From contig NZ_JYJG01000258.1 in NCBI RefSeq assembly GCF_000955955.1, positions 1 to 6,852 on the forward strand: DNA of 6,852 nucleotides. The letters are read 5' to 3'. Source of the DNA: Lentzea aerocolonigenes (GTDB lineage Bacteria; Actinomycetota; Actinomycetes; Mycobacteriales; Pseudonocardiaceae). Numbering within the stretch: position 1 is the stretch's first letter; the number at the start of each line of letters is the position of its first letter. The notes under the pieces are model-generated. The model was not told the DNA's origin and did no database searches. It saw only the letters and a program-made list of their open reading frames with translations. The position numbers and the translations under genes are program-made. Below, piece after piece: positions 1-6,803 of the stretch.

Positions 1-2
1 GT

Positions 3-19
3 CTGGGGCAGAGCCCCAG
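3..19 (-). terminator. GC-rich hairpin, probable operon terminator
   Basis: CTGGGGC and GCCCCAG form a perfect 7-bp stem with a 3-nt loop, 86 nt after the GH1 stop codon. Hairpins of the GGGGCTCTGCCCC kind are frequent at actinobacterial gene ends. Only two bases lie beyond it, so a U-tract cannot be assessed. Between it and the GH1 stop (20-105) I see no gene, only short repeats. Confidence 0.5.
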
Positions 20-56
20 GAGGAAGCACGCAACGCAAGGTGAAGCATCGCAAGGC

Positions 57-110
57 GACCACCTACGAACGACAAACCGGCGCCCGCCAACGCAACAGAG
101 ACCACCTACG
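57..110. repeat. 11-bp direct repeat spanning the GH1 stop codon
   Basis: GACCACCTACG occurs at 57-67 and again at 100-110, 43 bp apart. The second copy contains the GH1 stop codon (TAG on the minus strand at 108-106). A shorter repeat, CGCAAGG, occurs at 34-40 and 49-55. These look like remnants of local duplication. I see no evidence of function. Confidence 0.4.
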
Positions 111-1443
111 CACCCCGTGCGCCAGCGATCAACTCCCGATACCACTGCGCACTCTGCTTCAACGTGCGCTCCTGCGTCCCATAATCAACCCGGACAATGC
201 CAAACCTCTTGGCATACCCGTATCCCCACTCAAAATTGTCCATCAACGACCACGCGAGATACCCACGCACGTCCGCCCCACCCCGAACCGCAGCAGCAAC
301 AGCCGAGATGTGCGACTCCAGATACGCGACCCGATCAGCATCAGCGACATACCCGTCCTCAACAGACAGGTCATCAAACGCCGCGCCGTTCTCCGTGATC
401 ACCATGGGCACGCCGTAGTCCTGCTGCAACCGCAGCAACAGCGCGGTGAACCCCTCAGGAACGATCTCCCACCCCATCGCGGTCACAGCCCGCCCCTGCG
501 GCACCACCTCCGACACGGCCGGATCAGAAGTCGCCTTGTGCACATGCGACGTGTAGTAGTTGACACCCAACACGTCGATCGGCGTAGAGATGATCTCCAA
601 ATCCCCAGACCGCACCGGCAGCTCAGCCCCACGCGAAGCGATGTCCACCAGCACATCCTCGGGATAACGCCCGTGCACCAACGGATCCATGTAGATCCGC
701 GTCCCCAGCCCATCGGCCCGCCGAGCCGCGTCGACATCCCGCGGATCATCCGAAGCAGCCGAATGCGTACCCATGTTCAACGTGATGCCCAAGGAGCCGA
801 CCCCACGCGACCGCAACTCCTGAACCGCCAGCCCATGCCCCAACAGCAGGTGATGAACAGCCCGCATGGCCTCGGCGAAGTTCGTACGCCCAGGCGCATG
901 CCGCCCGGTGTCATACCCGAGCATCGCCGAACACCAAGGCTCGTTCAACGTGGTCCACGTGGGCACCCGATCACCCAACGCGTCATGCACCAGCCCAGCG
1001 AACTCGGCAAACCGGTAGGCAGTGTCCCGCAACGGCCACCCACCAGCATCCTCAAGCTCCTGCGGCAGATCCCAGTGGTACAACGTCAGCCAAGGATCTA
1101 CCCCCTTCTCCAGCAGCTCGTCCACCAGCCGCGAGTAGAAGTCGATCCCTTTCGCATTGACCGGGCCACGCCCACCCGGCTGAATCCGCGGCCAGGACAC
1201 CGAGAACCGGTACTTGTCCACCCCGAGCCGAGCAATCAAAGCCACATCTGAAGGCATCCGGTGATAGTGGTCGCAGGCGACATCCCCGTTCTCGCCCTGA
1301 GCAACCGCCCCAGGCCGCCGCGCGAACGTGTCCCAAATGGACAGTGTCCGCCCGTCCTCGTCGTACGCCCCTTCAATCTGGTACGCCGACGTCGCGACAC
1401 CCCAGAAGAAGTCCGCAGGCAGCCCAGCAGTCACCTCAGACAT
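106..1443 (-). CDS. GH1 family beta-glucosidase, cytoplasmic
   Basis: This gene encodes a 445-residue glycoside hydrolase family 1 enzyme, the usual length for bacterial GH1 beta-glucosidases. It should remove non-reducing-end glucose from cellobiose, short cello-oligosaccharides or other beta-glucosides by the retaining mechanism. Visible hallmarks are the N-terminal FFWGVATSAYQIEGA motif (residues 12-26, Gln22), LYHWDLP (His123), the acid/base glutamate in TLNEPW (Glu168), NYYTS (residues 295-299), the nucleophile in VITENG (Glu351), and the aglycone/glucose-site segment around Trp398, Glu405 and Trp406. There is no signal peptide or membrane segment, so it acts in the cytoplasm on imported sugar. 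The frame is open to 1521, but the ATG at 1443 is preferred because family homology begins just after it and a GGAGGG site lies 5 nt upstream. The start overlaps the 3' end of the preceding ATPase gene by 8 nt. Codons ending in A or T are more frequent here than in the transporter genes. GH1 also includes beta-galactosidases, beta-fucosidases and 6-phospho-glycosidases. With an ABC importer rather than a PTS, an unphosphorylated substrate is the more likely one. Confidence 0.95.
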   Translation of the reverse strand: MSEVTAGLPADFFWGVATSAYQIEGAYDEDGRTLSIWDTFARRPGAVAQGENGDVACDHYHRMPSDVALIARLGVDKYRFSVSWPRIQPGGRGPVNAKGIDFYSRLVDELLEKGVDPWLTLYHWDLPQELEDAGGWPLRDTAYRFAEFAGLVHDALGDRVPTWTTLNEPWCSAMLGYDTGRHAPGRTNFAEAMRAVHHLLLGHGLAVQELRSRGVGSLGITLNMGTHSAASDDPRDVDAARRADGLGTRIYMDPLVHGRYPEDVLVDIASRGAELPVRSGDLEIISTPIDVLGVNYYTSHVHKATSDPAVSEVVPQGRAVTAMGWEIVPEGFTALLLRLQQDYGVPMVITENGAAFDDLSVEDGYVADADRVAYLESHISAVAAAVRGGADVRGYLAWSLMDNFEWGYGYAKRFGIVRVDYGTQERTLKQSAQWYRELIAGARGA

Positions 1444-2392
1444 GCACGCCCTCCAACCAGCAAGCCACCCGACGACGCTCCGAAACCGAATCCAGCGACG
1501 GCATCCGCTCGGAACAGACATCCATGGCCGAAGGACACCGCGGGTGGAACGGACATCCAGACGGCATCGACCGCAGATCCGGCGGCGACCCGGGAATCCC
1601 CCGCAACTCCCGCCGCGGCCCGCGCAACGCCGGGAACGACCCGAGCAACCCCTGGCTGTACGGATGCTTGGCGGCCCGGTAGATCTCGGACGCCGGCGCC
1701 TCCTCCACCACCCGCCCGCCGTACATGATCGCGATCCGATCGGAGAACTCGACCAGCAACGATATGTCGTGCGTGATGAAGACGACCGAGAAGCCGAGCG
1801 TCTCCCGCAGCCGCATCATCTGACCGAGGATCTGCCGCTGCACCACCACGTCCAACGCGGTGGTCGGCTCATCCATGATCACGATCTCGGGTTCCAGCGC
1901 CAACGCCATCGCGATCATCACCCGCTGCCGCATCCCACCGGACAGCTGATGCGGGTAAGCCGACAACCGATCCACCGGAATCCCGACCAGCGACAACAGC
2001 TCACGAGCACGAGAAACCCGCTCGGGCCGCTTCATCGCAGGCCGATGAGCACGCAACACGTCGTCGATCTGCGTGGCCACCGAGATCACCGGGTTCAGGG
2101 CGTTCATCGCGCCCTGGAACACGATCGCGATCTCGCTCCACCGCAGCACCTGCAGCTGCTTCTCGGTCAACGCCAGCAGGTCGTGCCCCTTGAACAGCAC
2201 CTGACCGGACGGCACGTGCCCAGGCGGCTGCAACAACCGAGTCGCCGCATAGGCCAAAGTGGACTTGCCGCTACCGCTCTCCCCCGCCAGACCGAGCACT
2301 TCCCCGGCCTCCAGCGACAAAGACACGTTGTGCACGGCTCGCAGCGAGCCGTAGTCCACCGAGAGATCACGGATCTCCAGCACCGGGCTCAT
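1436..2392 (-). CDS. ABC transporter ATPase, OppD/DppD type
   Basis: A 318-residue nucleotide-binding subunit of an Opp/Dpp-family importer. It hydrolyses ATP on the cytoplasmic face, paired with the second ATPase encoded at 4184-5086. All ABC motifs are intact: Walker [10 protein letters not shown] (37-45), Q-loop Gln93, signature LSGGMRQR (150-157), Walker B VIMDEP (171-176) with catalytic Glu175, and the switch His208. The C-terminal extension typical of the family carries [15 protein letters not shown] with cysteines 280, 286, 293 and 311. That spacing (C-x5-C-x6-C-x17-C) matches the cluster-binding cysteine motif known in some DppD proteins. The ATG at 2392 overlaps the stop of the preceding permease as ATGA and has a GGAAGG site 7 nt upstream. 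The frame extends further upstream, but that part is out-of-frame permease sequence. The last roughly 70 codons use more A/T-ending codons than the rest of the operon. The family assignment is firm. A sugar substrate is inferred from the neighbouring GH1 gene. Confidence 0.95.
   Translation of the reverse strand: MSPVLEIRDLSVDYGSLRAVHNVSLSLEAGEVLGLAGESGSGKSTLAYAATRLLQPPGHVPSGQVLFKGHDLLALTEKQLQVLRWSEIAIVFQGAMNALNPVISVATQIDDVLRAHRPAMKRPERVSRARELLSLVGIPVDRLSAYPHQLSGGMRQRVMIAMALALEPEIVIMDEPTTALDVVVQRQILGQMMRLRETLGFSVVFITHDISLLVEFSDRIAIMYGGRVVEEAPASEIYRAAKHPYSQGLLGSFPALRGPRRELRGIPGSPPDLRSMPSGCPFHPRCPSAMDVCSERMPSLDSVSERRRVACWLEGVHV
1449..1454 (-). promoter_or_regulatory. Ribosome binding site of the GH1 gene
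   Basis: GGAGGG on the minus strand lies 5 nt before the ATG at 1443 and inside the end of the upstream ATPase gene. It decides the GH1 start against the longer open frame, whose extra N-terminal residues do not look like GH1 sequence. Confidence 0.75.
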
Positions 2393-3207
2393 GCGCGCAC
2401 CTTCCGCAGCCGGGGATTCGCGTACTCGTCGATCCCGAAGTTGATCAGCGCCAGCGCCGTGCCCAGCAACGCGATGCACAGGCCGGCGGGCACGAACCAC
2501 CACCAGGCGCCTTGCCCCAGGGCCTGGTTGCTCTGCGCCCAGAACAGGATCGTTCCCCAGTTCCAGGTCGACAACGACACGACGCCGACGAACGACAGCG
2601 TGATCTGCAGCATCACCGCGAAGATCACCGTGCCGACGAACCCGGACGCGATGACCGCCATCAGGTTCGGCAGCACCTCGAACACGATGATCCGCCACGT
2701 CGACTCACCGGACGCCCGAGCAGCCTCGACGAAGTCGCGCCGCCGCAACGACATCGTCTGCGCCCGCAACACCCGAGCACCCCACGCCCACGCGGTCAGC
2801 GAAATCACCGCCGCGATCAGAACCGTGTCCGCGGAAGGCAACATCGACGCCACGATGATGATCAGCGGCAGCGCCGGGATCACCAGGAACACGTTGGACA
2901 GCATCGACAACGCCTCGTCGGCCGCGCCACCGAGGAACCCGGCGGTCACACCGACCAAAATGGACAGGAACGTCGCGAGCACACCGCAGACGAGCCCGAC
3001 CACCATCACCCCACGAGTGCCAACGAGCACCTGCGAGAAGATGTCCTGCCCGGTCATGGTCGTGCCGAACCAGTGCGCGCCAGAGGGCGGCGACAGCAGG
3101 TCGTCGCCCATCGCGGACGGGTCGTACGGCGCGATCCACGAGCCGATCACCGCGATCAGCGTGAAGAAGGCCAGAATCCCCAGGCCCAGCTTGGTCTTGA
3201 AGTTCAT
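2389..3207 (-). CDS. ABC transporter permease, OppC/DppC type
   Basis: A 272-residue inner-membrane permease that should pair with the OppB-type subunit to form the translocation channel. The sequence shows an N-terminal membrane segment (about 8-27), the family segment HWFGTTMTGQDIFSQVLVG (45-63), then about five further hydrophobic segments (about 66-94, 104-124, 129-148, 187-209 and 237-258). The EAA coupling loop, which contacts an ATPase, begins EAARASGES at residue 161. The C-terminal end reads INFGIDEYANPRLR (255-268), whereas classical peptide permeases usually end in a GDxLRDxLDPR-like motif. From memory, the NFGIDE form is seen in Opp-type sugar transporters. The start at 3207 shares one base with the stop of the upstream permease (TGATG) and is preceded by GGGAGG at 4 nt. 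Its own stop overlaps the next ATPase start by 4 nt. Family confidence is high; the substrate cannot be read from this subunit. Confidence 0.94.
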   Translation of the reverse strand: MNFKTKLGLGILAFFTLIAVIGSWIAPYDPSAMGDDLLSPPSGAHWFGTTMTGQDIFSQVLVGTRGVMVVGLVCGVLATFLSILVGVTAGFLGGAADEALSMLSNVFLVIPALPLIIIVASMLPSADTVLIAAVISLTAWAWGARVLRAQTMSLRRRDFVEAARASGESTWRIIVFEVLPNLMAVIASGFVGTVIFAVMLQITLSFVGVVSLSTWNWGTILFWAQSNQALGQGAWWWFVPAGLCIALLGTALALINFGIDEYANPRLRKVRA

Positions 3208-4187
3208 CAGCCCTCCCGCCTCGTGCGCGGGTCCAGCAGCAGATAGCCGATGTCCGCGAGCAGGTTCGCCACCAGCACCGCCAGCGTGATCACCAGGAAC
3301 ACTCCCTGCATCAGCGGGTAGTCCTTCGCGCCGATGCCCTGGAACAGCACGTAACCCAGACCGGGATACGAGAACACCATCTCCACCAGCAGCGCGCCGC
3401 CGACGATGAACCCGAGCGACAAGGCGAAACCCGAGATCGACGGCAGCACGGCGTTGCGAGCCGCGTACGCGAACATGATCCGCTTCTGCGACAGCCCCTT
3501 GGCCCGCGCGACCAGCACGTAGTCCTCGGCCGTGACGGTCACCATCATGTTGCGCATGCCCAGGATCCACCCCGCCACCGAACTGACGACGATCGTGATT
3601 CCCGGCAGCACGGCGTGTTCCAGCACGCTGCCGATGAACTCGCCGGACCACTCCGGCACCAGCCCGGCCGCGTAGCCACCGGAGGCCGGCAGCAGCGGGA
3701 ACGTCACGGAGAACACCGAGATCGCGATCAGCCCGAGCCAGAAGTACGGGATCGACGACAGGAACGTCGTCACCGGGATCAGGTTGTCCATCCACGACCC
3801 GCGCTTCCACCCCGCGTAGACACCGAGCAGGGTGCCCAGCAGGAACGCGATGATCGTCGTGACGCCGACCAGGCCCAAAGTCCACGGCAACGACTGCGAC
3901 AGCACGTCGGCAACGGGCGTCGGGAAGAACGTGAACGACAGCCCGAGATCACCACGAGCCAACGCACCCCAGTAGTCGACGTACTGCTCCCAGATCGACT
4001 TCTTCTCGTCCAGCCCGAACAGGATGTACAGCGAAGCCATCGCGTCGCTGTTCAACCGCCCGCCGAGCTTGGTGATCATCGCCTGCACCGGGTCGCCCGG
4101 CAGCAAACGAGGAAGCAGGAAGTTCGCCGTGATCGCCGCCCACAACGTGATCAGGTAGAACAGTCCGCGGCGCAGCAGGAACGTCAT
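3207..4187 (-). CDS. ABC transporter permease, OppB/DppB type
   Basis: A 326-residue integral membrane permease, normal length for the OppB/DppB family. It would form the channel heterodimer with the permease at 2389-3207. Features seen are the N-terminal membrane helix followed by LLPGDP (28-33), the periplasmic-side region with RGDLGLSF (78-85), hydrophobic segments at about 100-125, 137-160, 192-211, 250-271 and 297-318, the EAA loop beginning [13 protein letters not shown] (221-233), and the closing motifs FSYPGLG (272-278), DYPLMQG (289-295) and LLDPRTR (317-323). The frame is open to 4289, but the ATG at 4187 is chosen because the membrane helix starts there, it overlaps the preceding ATPase stop as ATGA, and a GGAGG site lies 7 nt upstream. 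The extra upstream residues are low-complexity Arg/Gly sequence read antiphase to the ATPase gene. Confidence 0.95.
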   Translation of the reverse strand: MTFLLRRGLFYLITLWAAITANFLLPRLLPGDPVQAMITKLGGRLNSDAMASLYILFGLDEKKSIWEQYVDYWGALARGDLGLSFTFFPTPVADVLSQSLPWTLGLVGVTTIIAFLLGTLLGVYAGWKRGSWMDNLIPVTTFLSSIPYFWLGLIAISVFSVTFPLLPASGGYAAGLVPEWSGEFIGSVLEHAVLPGITIVVSSVAGWILGMRNMMVTVTAEDYVLVARAKGLSQKRIMFAYAARNAVLPSISGFALSLGFIVGGALLVEMVFSYPGLGYVLFQGIGAKDYPLMQGVFLVITLAVLVANLLADIGYLLLDPRTRREG

Positions 4188-5086
4188 GCCGCCGCCTCCA
4201 CGTAGAGCCAGCAGGCCGCCCAGTGGCCGTCGCCGACGTCCGAACGCGGCGGCGCGTCGGTCCAGCAGCGCTCCTGGACCTTCGGGCAACGGGCCGCGAA
4301 CTGGCAGCCGGCGGACACCGCAGCGACCTCCTCGACGGGTGCGTCCAACGCGACGACCGCGCGTTCCGGATCGGGCGCGGACTCGATCAGCAGCTGCGTG
4401 TAGGGATGTGCCGGCTGCTGCGTCACGGACTCGCTGTCGCCACCCTCGACGATCTGCCCGCCGTACATCACGAACGTCTCGTCGGCGAAGTAGCGCGCCG
4501 ACGCGATGTCGTGCGTGATGTACAGAACGGCGAGCTTCAGCCGTTCCTTCAGGTCCAGCAACAGGTTCAGCACACCGAGCCGAATGGAAACGTCCAACAT
4601 GGACACCGGCTCGTCCGCCAGCAACACCTCGGGGTGGGCCGCAAGCGCTCGCGCGATGGCGACGCGCTGCCGTTGACCACCGGAAAGCTCGTGCGGGTAC
4701 CGCGAGGCGAAGTCGGCGGGCAGGTTCACCCGCTCCAGCAACTGCTCCACCGTCTCCGGCCGCTTGTGGATCTTCAACGGCCGGGCGAGGTGGTAGCGGA
4801 TCGTGTGGATCGGGTTGAGCGATGCGAACGGGTCCTGGAACACCATCTGGACCTTGCGCCGGTACTCCCGGACCCGTCGCACCTTCTGCCCGTCCAACAG
4901 GATCTCGCCTGAGGTGGGGTCCACCAGCCGCGCCAGCAGCTTCGCCACCGTCGACTTGCCCGATCCCGATTCGCCGACGAGGGCGGTCACGCGCCCGCGG
5001 CGCAGGACGAGGGAGACGTCCTGCACCGCGCGCACGCGCTTGTAGGTCTTGACCAGACCTTTCGCTTCCAGCGCGACCTCATTCAT
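4184..5086 (-). CDS. ABC transporter ATPase, OppF/DppF type
   Basis: A 300-residue ATPase, the second nucleotide-binding subunit of the importer. Motifs are complete: Walker [10 protein letters not shown] (38-46), Q-loop Gln84, signature LSGGQRQR (134-141), Walker B LLADEP (155-160) with catalytic Glu159, and switch His192. After Walker B it reads [12 protein letters not shown] (158-169). Peptide-type DppF proteins usually have DEPVSALDVSIQ, and from memory the Met-Leu form is common in Opp-like sugar importers, which fits the GH1 gene downstream. The C-terminal extension has cysteines 261, 267, 274 and 292 in the same C-x5-C-x6-C-x17-C spacing as the other ATPase. The gene starts one base after the stop of the binding-protein gene (TGA-C-ATG), with no strong Shine-Dalgarno visible, so translation probably depends on re-initiation or coupling. 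Its position between the binding protein and the permeases is unusual, since the F subunit often comes last. Confidence 0.95.
   Translation of the reverse strand: MNEVALEAKGLVKTYKRVRAVQDVSLVLRRGRVTALVGESGSGKSTVAKLLARLVDPTSGEILLDGQKVRRVREYRRKVQMVFQDPFASLNPIHTIRYHLARPLKIHKRPETVEQLLERVNLPADFASRYPHELSGGQRQRVAIARALAAHPEVLLADEPVSMLDVSIRLGVLNLLLDLKERLKLAVLYITHDIASARYFADETFVMYGGQIVEGGDSESVTQQPAHPYTQLLIESAPDPERAVVALDAPVEEVAAVSAGCQFAARCPKVQERCWTDAPPRSDVGDGHWAACWLYVEAAA
4195..4199 (-). promoter_or_regulatory. Ribosome binding site of the OppB-type permease gene
   Basis: GGAGG on the minus strand, 7 nt before the ATG at 4187, within the last codons of the upstream ATPase gene. It supports the internal start over the longer frame beginning at 4289. 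Confidence 0.7.
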
Positions 5087-5087
5087 G

Positions 5088-6728
5088 TCAGGCGGCCGGC
5101 TTCAGCTTCATGACGATCTGCAGCGCGTTCGGCAGCGTCGCCTGCGGAGGACCGTACGGGTCCTCGTCGGACGGCCAGCCGACCCAGTTCTTCGTGCTGT
5201 ACTCGGCCCCGATCGGACCGGCGGAGGTCGGGATCATCGGCACCTGCTCGACCATGACCTTCTGCAGCGTCGCCAGGCTCTTGGCGCGCGCCGCGTCGTC
5301 CGTGGCGTTCGCGTACTCGGCCAGCGCGGCCGTCGCGTCGGGGTTGTTGTAGCGGCCGAAGTTCACCGCGGCCGTCTGCCCGATCGCCTTGATCTCCGCG
5401 CCGTCCATGATGTTCTGGTACATCTCGTACGGCGTGGCACCGGTGTTGGTCCAGCGCAGCGAGCCCTGGAAGGCGCCGTTCGCGAAGTCGGTCGTCCACG
5501 CGTCCGCGGTCTGCGTGCGCACGGTCGCCTCGATGCCGATCTTCTTCAGGTCGCTCTTGATGATGTCCAGCACCGTCAGGTAGTCCGACCAGCCGGACGG
5601 GTTGGTGAGTTCCAGCGTCACCGGCTTGCCGTCCGGCGCCTTGAGCACGTCGCCTTCCAGCTTGAACCCGGCCGCGGCCAGCTTCTGCTTCGCCTTGTCG
5701 ACGTCGACCTTGAACCGCGCGTCCTTGTACTCCGGCGCGAGGAACGAGTCACCGGCGGGCAACGGCATGCCGGTGGGCGACTCCAGCTTCGGGAACAGCC
5801 GGGCCTCACCGCGGACGAAGATCGCCTCGCGGTCGATCACGTCGCTCATCGCCGAGCGCAACGCCGCGTTGTCGAAGGGCGCGACGGTGTTGTTCAGCCA
5901 CAGGCCGTGGATGCCGAGACCGGCCGGGAACCACAGCTTGTGGTTCTTCGGGTCCTTGTCCACGTACAGCTTTTGGTAGTCCGGGATGAAGACGTAGGAC
6001 CACTGCGACGCACCCGACGCCAGCGCGGTGGTCTGCGCCGTGTTGTCGTTGTACGAGGTGTACTGGATCTCCGGCACCTTCGGCAGGTCCTGCCAGTACT
6101 CGGAGCGCCGGGCGATCGTGACGGTCTGCGAGGTGAACGACTTCACCTGGTACGGACCGGTGCCGACCGGGTTCGGGTTCGTGAACGTCGTCGGGTCCGC
6201 GACACCGCTCCAGATGTGCTGCGGCACCACCATCACGCTGATGACCTTGTTGCGCGTCACGAACTGCGGGTTCGCGAACGTGACCTCGACCTTGCCGTCC
6301 GGCGTCGCCGTCGCGGTGTCGACCTTGAGCGAGTCGCGGTTGTTGAGCGCCGGCCACTTCTTCAGGATCTCGTACGAGAAGGCGACGTCAGCGGCCGTGA
6401 GCGGCTTGCCGTCGGACCACTTCACGTTCTCCCGGATCGTGAAGGTGACCTTCTTGTAGTTGTCCGACCACTCCCACTTCGTCGCGAGCCACGGCACCGG
6501 CTCCTGGGCCGGGCGCGTGTTGTTCACGAACGCGAGCGGCTCGTAGATCTGGTACCGGTAGCCGAGCGAACCCGCCGCCGACGTGGGCAGGAAGGGGTTG
6601 TGGTTCTCGGTCAGCGGCCCGTTGGGCATGCCCACGGTCAGCACCCCGGAAGCCTTGGTGGCGTTACCGGAGGAGCAACCTGTCGCCGCGAGCGCCAGTG
6701 CTACTGCGACGATGATTGTTCTGCGCAT
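5088..6728 (-). CDS. Extracellular solute-binding lipoprotein, family 5 (SBP_bac_5)
   Basis: A 546-residue substrate-binding protein of the oligopeptide/dipeptide/nickel-binding family (cluster C), full length for the group. It should capture substrate outside the membrane and deliver it to the permease pair. The N-terminus is a lipoprotein signal: Arg2-Arg3, a hydrophobic stretch (about 5-15), and a lipobox ending Ala-Thr-Gly-Cys with Cys18 as the predicted lipidated residue, followed by a Ser/Gly/Asn linker. Family hallmarks are [19 protein letters not shown] (102-120) and NPVGTGPY (186-193). Fifteen tryptophans are present (for example 80, 85, 87, 104, 173, 243, 266, 277, 380, 411 and 426). 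Aromatic residues often stack on sugar rings in carbohydrate-binding members, but this alone does not prove a sugar ligand. It is the first gene of the operon, directly after a LacI-type palindrome, with GGGAG 8 nt before the ATG. Nearly all codons end in G or C. A peptide ligand remains the main alternative. Confidence 0.93.
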   Translation of the reverse strand: MRRTIIVAVALALAATGCSSGNATKASGVLTVGMPNGPLTENHNPFLPTSAAGSLGYRYQIYEPLAFVNNTRPAQEPVPWLATKWEWSDNYKKVTFTIRENVKWSDGKPLTAADVAFSYEILKKWPALNNRDSLKVDTATATPDGKVEVTFANPQFVTRNKVISVMVVPQHIWSGVADPTTFTNPNPVGTGPYQVKSFTSQTVTIARRSEYWQDLPKVPEIQYTSYNDNTAQTTALASGASQWSYVFIPDYQKLYVDKDPKNHKLWFPAGLGIHGLWLNNTVAPFDNAALRSAMSDVIDREAIFVRGEARLFPKLESPTGMPLPAGDSFLAPEYKDARFKVDVDKAKQKLAAAGFKLEGDVLKAPDGKPVTLELTNPSGWSDYLTVLDIIKSDLKKIGIEATVRTQTADAWTTDFANGAFQGSLRWTNTGATPYEMYQNIMDGAEIKAIGQTAAVNFGRYNNPDATAALAEYANATDDAARAKSLATLQKVMVEQVPMIPTSAGPIGAEYSTKNWVGWPSDEDPYGPPQATLPNALQIVMKLKPAA

Positions 6729-6736
6729 GGGGGAAT

Positions 6737-6741
6737 CTCCC
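6737..6741 (-). promoter_or_regulatory. Ribosome binding site of the binding-protein gene
   Basis: GGGAG on the minus strand, 8 nt before the ATG at 6728. It can pair in a weak 4-bp hairpin (GGGA, 3-nt loop, TCCC; 6731-6741) that would partly hide the site. The stem is short and its relevance is doubtful. Confidence 0.6.
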
Positions 6742-6752
6742 GATACGACGGC

Positions 6753-6772
6753 GTGTGAGAGCGCTCTCCCAC
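6753..6772 (-). promoter_or_regulatory. LacI-family-type operator, CebR/CelR-like
   Basis: A 12-bp perfect palindrome, GAGAGCGCTCTC (6757-6768), centred between 6762 and 6763. It extends to a 20-bp inverted repeat with one mismatched pair. The central CG and half-sites are typical of LacI-family operators. Aligned to the known CebR/CelR cellobiose operator TGGGAGCGCTCCCA it matches 11 of 14 positions in either direction. It sits 24 nt before the first gene of the operon, where a repressor would block transcription. No convincing -35/-10 pair can be picked, so the promoter is placed here only by position. The regulator gene is not in the window. An operator for a different LacI-family sugar repressor is possible. 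Confidence 0.75.
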
Positions 6773-6803
6773 ACGTACGGCGAACTCACCGAGCCGCGTG
6801 ACT

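Noticed and set aside
40..1251. A 403-codon open frame on the plus strand
   Set aside because: It is antisense to the GH1 gene, Pro/Arg/His-rich and without recognisable domains.
1444..1521. A longer N-terminus for the GH1 protein
   Set aside because: The extra 26 residues overlap the ATPase gene, do not look like GH1 sequence or a signal peptide, and the downstream ATG has a good ribosome binding site.
1328..3289. A 653-codon open frame on the plus strand
   Set aside because: It lies antisense to the OppD- and OppC-type genes, is rich in Arg, His, Pro and Gln, and shows no domain. Long antisense frames are expected from high GC at third codon positions.
4263..4276. AGCGCT-centred sequences inside the F-type ATPase gene (also around 4644-4649) as further operators
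   Set aside because: The outer half-site bases do not match a palindrome or the CebR/CelR consensus well, and both lie deep in coding sequence.
4188..4289. A longer N-terminus for the OppB-type permease
   Set aside because: The extra 34 residues are Gly/Arg-rich out-of-frame ATPase sequence. The internal ATG with ATGA coupling and GGAGG directly precedes the first membrane helix.
5049..6758. A 569-codon open frame on the plus strand
   Set aside because: It is antisense to the binding-protein gene and dominated by Arg, Val and Leu. The minus-strand protein has clear family motifs and a lipoprotein signal, so this is a shadow.
6729..6803. A riboswitch or a standard sigma-70 promoter in the leader
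   Set aside because: The region is short, dominated by the operator palindrome, and I can find neither a convincing -35/-10 pair nor a riboswitch-like fold.
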